Source of the DNA: an uncultured Clostridia bacterium
GTDB taxonomy: Bacteria > Bacillota > Clostridia > Christensenellales > UBA1242
Direction: 5' to 3'
Length of the DNA: 64,000 nucleotides
Assembly (NCBI GenBank): GCA_934756675.1
Contig: CAKVLG010000004.1
Location: 31,790 to 95,789, forward strand
This document shows, piece by piece, positions 59,526-64,000 of the stretch (the first letter of the stretch is position 1; each line of letters begins with the position of its first letter). A program made the translations under genes and the position numbers. Under the pieces are notes generated by a model. That model was given only the letters and a program-made list of their open reading frames with translations, was not told the origin of the DNA and did no database searches.

Positions 59526-60434
59526 ATGGTAAATATAATAAAATGTAACATATGCCCACGCAACTGTGGTGCAAATAGAAGTAAAAGTGCAGGCTTTTGT
59601 GGAGCAAGCAACAAAGTAAAAATCGCAAAGGTTATGCTTCATTATTACGAAGAACCAATTATTAGCGGTGACGAAACAACAAAGAAATGTGGCAGTGGTG
59701 CCATATTCTTTAGTCATTGCTCACTAAAATGTATTTATTGTCAAAATCAAGAAATTAGCCAAGGTGGGCTTGGTAAAGAAGTAAGCATACGTACACTTGC
59801 TAGCATTTTTAAGCAACTTGAAGAAGCTGGCGCAACAAACATTAACCTTGTGTCACCTACCCATTATGTACCACAAATCATTCAAGCCTTAGACTTATAC
59901 AGGCCAAACATTCCCATCGTTTATAACACAAGCGGATACGAAAATGTTTCAACTCTTTCTTTGCTTGAAGGTTATGTTGATGTATATCTCACAGACTTTA
60001 AGTATATTAGTGACAAGCTTGCAAAAGAATATTCTGCCGCTCCAAATTACCCAGAAGTTGCTAAAAAAGCATTGGCTGAAATGAAAAGGCAACAACCAAA
60101 AGATATAATAAATGGCGGACTCATGGAAAAGGGCGTAATTATCAGACACTTGCTTTTACCGAATGCATCGGTAGATGCTACTAAAATTTTTGACTATATC
60201 GGCAAAACATATGGCAAAAAAACATATATCAGTCTTATGAGTCAATACACCCCTTGCGGAAAGGCAACAACTCACCCAATATTAAAGCGCAGAATTAAAC
60301 CCATTGAATACAAGATGTGTGAGAACTACTTGAAAAAGAATGAATTTGTGAATGTTTTCTTGCAAGATTTGTCTAGTGCAACACTTGCCTACACCCCAGA
60401 CTTCAAAACACAAGACCTTAAATTTAAGTATTAA
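59526..60434 (+). CDS. Radical SAM protein, PflX-like
   Basis: A 302-residue radical SAM enzyme of the PflX/COG1313 group (homologues of pyruvate-formate-lyase activase). An N-terminal Cys motif (CNICPRNCG, then FCGA) precedes the cluster-binding CSLKCIYC (Cys-x3-Cys-x2-Cys) near residue 71. A TIM-barrel region with ITLVSPTHY-like strands follows (NLVSPTHYVPQI). The substrate is unknown. No ribosome binding site precedes the ATG, which is the predicted transcription start. The LOG-family gene follows 53 nt downstream. Confidence 0.87.
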   Translation: MVNIIKCNICPRNCGANRSKSAGFCGASNKVKIAKVMLHYYEEPIISGDETTKKCGSGAIFFSHCSLKCIYCQNQEISQGGLGKEVSIRTLASIFKQLEEAGATNINLVSPTHYVPQIIQALDLYRPNIPIVYNTSGYENVSTLSLLEGYVDVYLTDFKYISDKLAKEYSAAPNYPEVAKKALAEMKRQQPKDIINGGLMEKGVIIRHLLLPNASVDATKIFDYIGKTYGKKTYISLMSQYTPCGKATTHPILKRRIKPIEYKMCENYLKKNEFVNVFLQDLSSATLAYTPDFKTQDLKFKY

Positions 60435-60487
60435 TTTAGTTGCTCAGAACTAGGTTTGTGTGCTATTATCTTTCTAGAGGTAAAATT

Positions 60488-61057
60488 ATGAAAGTATTTA
60501 TTGCTGGCACTGTCGATAAAAGAATTAATCCCAAATATCTAGAAGGCATCAAAAAACTCGCAACACTAATGCGTGAAAAAAATTACGAGATCATGTGCGT
60601 TGGCGCAAAAACTGGTTCTATTGGTGAAATGTATAATCAATTTGTAAAAAATGATGGCCATGTCGATTTAATTGTTCCAGTTCCATATGCAGATGAAGCA
60701 AAAGGTATGAAAGCCAATTCTGCAACCGTTGTAGATTCTCTTTTCATTTTGCAGCAAATTGCACTTCGCAACACTGAGGCAACTATTGTTCTTCCTGGTG
60801 GCAACGGAACCTTAGCTGAGTTATACATGATAACAGATAGTATTAAAAGTAAGTTTGACCACGACATTGTTATTATTTATAATGTAAATGGTTTTTACGA
60901 CAAAATAAAAGAAATGAATCAATTTATGTTCGACAATGGCTGCCTAACAGAGGCACAATTCGAATATTTCACATTTTGCGACACACCAGAAGACGTTATG
61001 AAATGCCTTGAATACTGGGATATAAAACGCAAAAACAACCTAAAATACAATAATTAA
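60488..61057 (+). CDS. LOG-family (lysine decarboxylase-like) protein
   Basis: A 189-residue Rossmann-fold protein with the LOG signature PGGNGTLAELY near 112, as in nucleotide-5'-monophosphate phosphoribohydrolases (cytokinin-type LOG enzymes and the housekeeping nucleosidase PpnN relatives). It probably cleaves a nucleoside monophosphate N-glycosidic bond. The ATG at 60488 follows AGAGGT; the open frame extends 16 codons upstream. It may be co-transcribed with the radical SAM gene or use a weak promoter at about 60440-60468. Confidence 0.83.
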   Translation: MKVFIAGTVDKRINPKYLEGIKKLATLMREKNYEIMCVGAKTGSIGEMYNQFVKNDGHVDLIVPVPYADEAKGMKANSATVVDSLFILQQIALRNTEATIVLPGGNGTLAELYMITDSIKSKFDHDIVIIYNVNGFYDKIKEMNQFMFDNGCLTEAQFEYFTFCDTPEDVMKCLEYWDIKRKNNLKYNN

Positions 61058-61065
61058 ACAATAAA

Positions 61066-61086
61066 AAAACCGCTTTTGCGGTTTTT
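61066..61086. terminator. Bidirectional terminator between convergent genes
   Basis: AACCGC/GCGGTT hairpin with a TTTT loop (61068-61083), A-run and T-run on either side, between the LOG-family gene and the glycosyltransferase gene. Confidence 0.87.
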
Positions 61087-62041
61087 ATTTTTTCTTTATA
61101 AAAATATTCATAAGTTCTATGCCAATTGGTGCAAAAATTCGCCTTGATAAGTAAGCATCTTTATTTTTTCTCAAGCATGGCGTGGTCTTTTTTAAAAGTT
61201 GTCGCAAATACTTATAATTTTCTACATCTTTCACCCTATCTCGCCACATGAGATAAAAACTTTCTAGTGCCGAGAAATATAACCATGTACCAATTGCATT
61301 ATAAAGTTTTTCGTCTTGTGTTTCGTCCAAAATTTTATCTAGCTTGTGCATAAACACAAATCGTCTTACAGCATATCTAGATTTAACAGCACTGTCATCA
61401 CGACAAAGGTAACCATATAGCGGCTCTTTTATGAAGCCAACGCTATCAATATCTTTTAATACGTCATAGTTAAACATAACATCTTCGCCTTGTGTAAGTT
61501 CTGTATCCATAAACTTACCCACAAGCTTATTTTTACGATACATCTTGCCACCAGCAATGCACTTTGCCAAAATATTACCTGTGAACAAATCAAGCATATA
61601 TTGCTCGCTCGAAAAAACTTCGACCGGCTTGTGTTTTATATATTTAAACGCATCTTTTTTATTTTTTTCGTGCACACGTTTAAACCCGCACGCAACCATA
61701 TCAAGATTGTTTTGTTCTGCCGCATTTAACATATATTCCACAAACTTCGGTGACACAAAATCGTCACTATCGACAAATGCAACATAATCGCCCGTTGACT
61801 TATTAATGCCCACATTTCGCGTGTCAGAAACGCCAGTATTTGGCTTATGAACAACAACTATTCTTTGGTCATTTTGTGCAAGTTCATCACAAAGCAAACT
61901 AGATCCGTCGCTTGACCCATCATCAACCAAAATCACTTCGATATTTTGATAAGTTTGACCAGTCAAACTATCTACACATTTGCGTAGATATTTTTTTACA
62001 TTATATACAGGCACAACAAACGAAACTTTTTTATTTTCCAT
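61085..62041 (-). CDS. Family 2 glycosyltransferase
   Basis: A 318-residue GT-A-fold glycosyltransferase with an N-terminal SFVVPVYNVKKYLRKCVDSL motif, nucleotide site VDDGSSDGS near 41 and the metal-binding DSDD (AFVDSDDFV) near 91. It is cytoplasmic, without membrane helices. It probably adds a sugar to a surface glycan; the partner heptose genes upstream suggest heptose-containing polysaccharide. Its start overlaps the gmhA stop by 1 nt. Confidence 0.92.
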   Translation of the reverse strand: MENKKVSFVVPVYNVKKYLRKCVDSLTGQTYQNIEVILVDDGSSDGSSLLCDELAQNDQRIVVVHKPNTGVSDTRNVGINKSTGDYVAFVDSDDFVSPKFVEYMLNAAEQNNLDMVACGFKRVHEKNKKDAFKYIKHKPVEVFSSEQYMLDLFTGNILAKCIAGGKMYRKNKLVGKFMDTELTQGEDVMFNYDVLKDIDSVGFIKEPLYGYLCRDDSAVKSRYAVRRFVFMHKLDKILDETQDEKLYNAIGTWLYFSALESFYLMWRDRVKDVENYKYLRQLLKKTTPCLRKNKDAYLSRRIFAPIGIELMNIFIKKK

Positions 62042-62685
62042 TATTCATCAAACATTTCACTTTCTATGCACAAACAAAGCAAGTGATATACCTTTATATG
62101 TAACTCTTGAATTTTATATGTTTCAGTCGATGGAACATTTAATAAAACGTCAGACAATTCTCTTAGTTTTCCACCAGTTTGCCCTGTAAAAGATATTACC
62201 TTCATACCTTTTTGTTTAGCAACCATAGCAGCATCGCAAACATTTTTCGAATTGCCACTTGTAGAAATCGCTATCAAAACATCTCCGCTTTCGCCTAAAC
62301 CATTTACAAGTTGTGCAAATAGATATTCTGGGTTGCAATCATTGAGCCAAGCGGTATTATATCCACAAAACGATGTTAAAGGAATACACTTTACACCTTG
62401 TTGCAAACCTTCTGCAATTGCAAGTCCTTTTTCGCCATAGGCGTTACTCATTTTTTCTTTGAACTCATCATTCACTTTTCGTTTTAAGCAAAAAGATTTT
62501 AAGAGTTCACCAGCGATGTGTTCGCTATCGGCAGCGCTACCGCCGTTGCCACAAACAAGTATTTTATTGTTTTGAGCACAGTTAACAAGAGTGATAACCG
62601 CATCAAGTATTTTATCACTAATATCAAATAAATCAAAATTTTCTTTCAAAAAATTCTCTAAATAATTCCTAGTTCTTTCTTTCAT
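62041..62685 (-). CDS. gmhA: SIS-domain phosphoheptose isomerase (GmhA-like)
   Basis: Converts sedoheptulose 7-phosphate to glycero-manno-heptose 7-phosphate, the first step of nucleotide-activated heptose synthesis. About 214 residues with the SIS motif CGNGGSAADSEHIAGEL near 45, ISTSGNSKNVCDAA, and the C-terminal QELHIKVYHLLCL with the His ligand. Starts at 62691 or 62685 are both possible; the latter is better spaced from AGAGA. It overlaps the downstream end of the GmhB-like gene by 17 nt. Confidence 0.9.
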   Translation of the reverse strand: MKERTRNYLENFLKENFDLFDISDKILDAVITLVNCAQNNKILVCGNGGSAADSEHIAGELLKSFCLKRKVNDEFKEKMSNAYGEKGLAIAEGLQQGVKCIPLTSFCGYNTAWLNDCNPEYLFAQLVNGLGESGDVLIAISTSGNSKNVCDAAMVAKQKGMKVISFTGQTGGKLRELSDVLLNVPSTETYKIQELHIKVYHLLCLCIESEMFDE

Positions 62686-63640
62686 AATCATTCTCTAAAA
62701 TTGCGTCGACAGCTTCAATTAAACTATCCGTATTTCTATCTGCTGACAATTTTTCTTGTTCTTGCAAATCAGATTTTACTCTAATAACCGGAATGCCAGC
62801 GTTTCTTGCCGTTTGTATATCTACATTTGAGTCGCCAATTAATACACATTTACTTAAGTCTAAGTTGAAGTCCTTTTCAGCTTGTTTTAGCATGCCAATT
62901 TTTGGCTTGCGACATTCACATTCAAATTTAAGCTCTGGAACTTCACCTTCGTAACCTTTGTGTGGGTGATGTGGACAAAAATATATGCCATCAACATACG
63001 CACCTTGCATGCCAAGCAATGTTTCCATTTTTCTAAACATTTTATCAAGTTCTTCAAAAGAACATTCACCACGTGCGATAACTGGTTGATTTGTCACAAC
63101 AATGGCTAAATATCCACTAGCATTTATTTTTTTAATTGCATCACAGACGCCAGGTATCAGTTCAAAGTCATCACTATTTCTAATAAAGCCTTTATAGATA
63201 TTAATTGTGCCATCTCTATCCAAAAATACTGCTTTTTGTTTATATCGGCTATTTTTTGCATGGACTATGCCATTTTTAATATCTTTCTCAGTTTGATAAA
63301 ACCTTTCTGGCGTACCAACATCTTTGATATATTCAGCTGATTGGTATGCATAAACTTCATTACCACCATCAATAAGCGACTGTATAAAATCGCCTTCCAT
63401 CGAAACCTTGCGTTTTTCTTTGAAATATCCAAGGGCAACTGGGTTTACAATAAAATATCCAGCATTGACATTGTTTTTGTAATAATAATTACGAACATTG
63501 TTTTTCTTATCGAAAGCAAACACCTTGCCGTTTGCATCGCACACAACAAGGTCACTATCGTAAGGGTGTAAGTTTGGGTGTGTGAGCATTGTTAAAATGG
63601 AATGTTTTTGGTAACTTGTCCAGTTTTGCTCTAACTTCAA
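62669..63640 (-). CDS. Truncated HddC-GmhB fusion: part of a nucleotidyltransferase plus heptose-bisphosphate phosphatase
   Basis: The C-terminal half (from about residue 136) is a HAD-IIIA GmhB-type phosphatase with VFLDRDGTIN and the zinc loop CPHHPHKG...CECRKPKIGM. The N-terminal 130 residues (LTMLTHPNLHPYDSDLVVCD to EYIKDVGTPERFYQTEKD) are the last part of a sugar nucleotidyltransferase, so the original was an HddC-GmhB fusion of about 420 residues. The nucleotide-binding N-terminus is missing: just upstream, the same DNA reads as ScpA in another frame. No good start exists; a TTG at 63640 or the ATG at 63589 is possible. Activation to nucleotide-heptose should be lost even if the phosphatase survives. 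Confidence 0.8.
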   Translation of the reverse strand: MKLEQNWTSYQKHSILTMLTHPNLHPYDSDLVVCDANGKVFAFDKKNNVRNYYYKNNVNAGYFIVNPVALGYFKEKRKVSMEGDFIQSLIDGGNEVYAYQSAEYIKDVGTPERFYQTEKDIKNGIVHAKNSRYKQKAVFLDRDGTINIYKGFIRNSDDFELIPGVCDAIKKINASGYLAIVVTNQPVIARGECSFEELDKMFRKMETLLGMQGAYVDGIYFCPHHPHKGYEGEVPELKFECECRKPKIGMLKQAEKDFNLDLSKCVLIGDSNVDIQTARNAGIPVIRVKSDLQEQEKLSADRNTDSLIEAVDAILENDYERKN

Positions 63641-64000
63641 GCTCTCTTTTTTCCATGGATATTTCTCTAGTAATATGTTTTGTTTCGATTGGTTTAGATA
63701 ACCTTAATCGTCGCATACATCTTTCCATTGCTTTCACTAAATCATATGGATTACCTTCACTATTTTGAGTATCTATTTCTTTTGTCCATTCTTCTGTAAT
63801 ACTTGATAATGGCTTAGATAATAAATTCTGTCTTTCTGAATATAACTCATTCAACTCGCTGGTGACTTCTTTAAACTGTTGATATTCAAGCAATCTACGA
63901 ACTAATCTTTCCTTTGGATCTTCTTCATATTCATCTTCAAGTTCACTTTGATCTTTCGGTAAAAGTTTCTTTGATTTATATTCAATCAAACTTGCTAATT
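63555..64000 (-). CDS. scpA: Segregation and condensation protein A, truncated at both ends
   Basis: ScpA is the kleisin of the Smc-ScpAB chromosome condensation complex. The visible part starts upstream of the window (ASLIEYKSKKLLP is in frame to the edge) and covers the middle and the beginning of the C-terminal region (HITREISMEKRELEVRAKLD). After LPKTFHF, homology ends and about a dozen unrelated codons run to a stop at 63555, inside the HddC-GmhB remnant. The C-terminal winged helix that binds the Smc ATPase head is therefore missing. Either a genomic deletion or an assembly join could cause this. Confidence 0.75.
   Translation of the reverse strand, partial: LASLIEYKSKKLLPKDQSELEDEYEEDPKERLVRRLLEYQQFKEVTSELNELYSERQNLLSKPLSSITEEWTKEIDTQNSEGNPYDLVKAMERCMRRLRLSKPIETKHITREISMEKRELEVRAKLDKLPKTFHFNNAHTPKLTPLR

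Overview
The window is AT-rich bacterial DNA that looks like a low-GC Gram-positive (Bacillota, Clostridia-like) genome, most plausibly an uncultured gut-type lineage. This rests on the uninterrupted S10-spc-alpha ribosomal operon, the zinc forms of S14, S4, L33, L36 and adenylate kinase, AGGAGG-type ribosome binding sites, many near-consensus TTGACA-N17-TATAAT promoters, and families such as YitT, DUF6320 and SpoU-free Clostridia-type housekeeping genes. prfB (RF2) is present with an in-frame TGA frameshift site, so TGA is a stop codon. The clade assignment is an inference; no 16S gene is present.

Layout. 1-2.1 kb: rplM-rpsI and truA. 2.4-6.6 kb: small unknown proteins, a ComEC-like metallo-beta-lactamase protein, a patatin lipase and an acidic coiled-coil membrane protein. 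6.6-11.9 kb: tmRNA, smpB, RNase R, a DUF6320 protein and a condensation-fold acyltransferase. 12.4-28.4 kb: the complete S10-spc-alpha operon, rpsJ to rplQ, including secY, adk, map, infA and rpoA, all on the minus strand behind one consensus promoter. 28.4-29.0 kb: a small divergent Xre-regulator module. 29.1-31.3 kb: rpmG-secE-nusG-rplK-rplA; rplJ, rplL, rpoB and rpoC do not follow. 31.4-33.9 kb: prfB, a coiled-coil gene and tsaD. 33.9-37.1 kb: a 1039-residue repeat protein. 37.6-41.1 kb: secA and comFC. 41.1-53.2 kb: an accessory-like stretch of unknown proteins (a DUF3800 protein, a deoxyribosyltransferase-like protein, a transglutaminase-like protein, an HExxH protein), a TetR gene with mgtE, the decayed remains of an ABC transporter, and YitT. 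53.4-61.1 kb: tRNA-Ile and tRNA-Ala, a MarR regulator, SDR-metG, rubrerythrin, typA, a PflX-like radical SAM protein and a LOG-family protein. 61.1-64 kb: a heptose/glycosyltransferase fragment that abuts a truncated scpA.

The translation apparatus dominates: ribosomal proteins, IF-1, RF2, MetG, tsaD, truA, TypA, ribosome rescue by tmRNA and SmpB, RNase R, and Sec export (SecY, SecE, SecA).

The most unusual signals are these. (1) Five genes (truA, prfB, comFC, a DUF3800 gene, a PflX-like gene) have a promoter whose -10 box ends exactly 6 nt before the start codon and no Shine-Dalgarno sequence, implying leaderless mRNAs. (2) prfB has the CTT-TGA-C frameshift site without the usual purine-rich stimulator. 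(3) A repeated, covarying terminator hairpin lies downstream of rpsI, rplQ and secA, associated with other repeat modules. (4) scpA and an HddC-GmhB fusion gene are both truncated at one junction. (5) A TetR-adjacent ABC exporter has collapsed into fused remnants. (6) Several ribosomal proteins carry Lys/Ala-rich extensions or insertions, the largest being a 125-residue histone-H1-like extension on L30.
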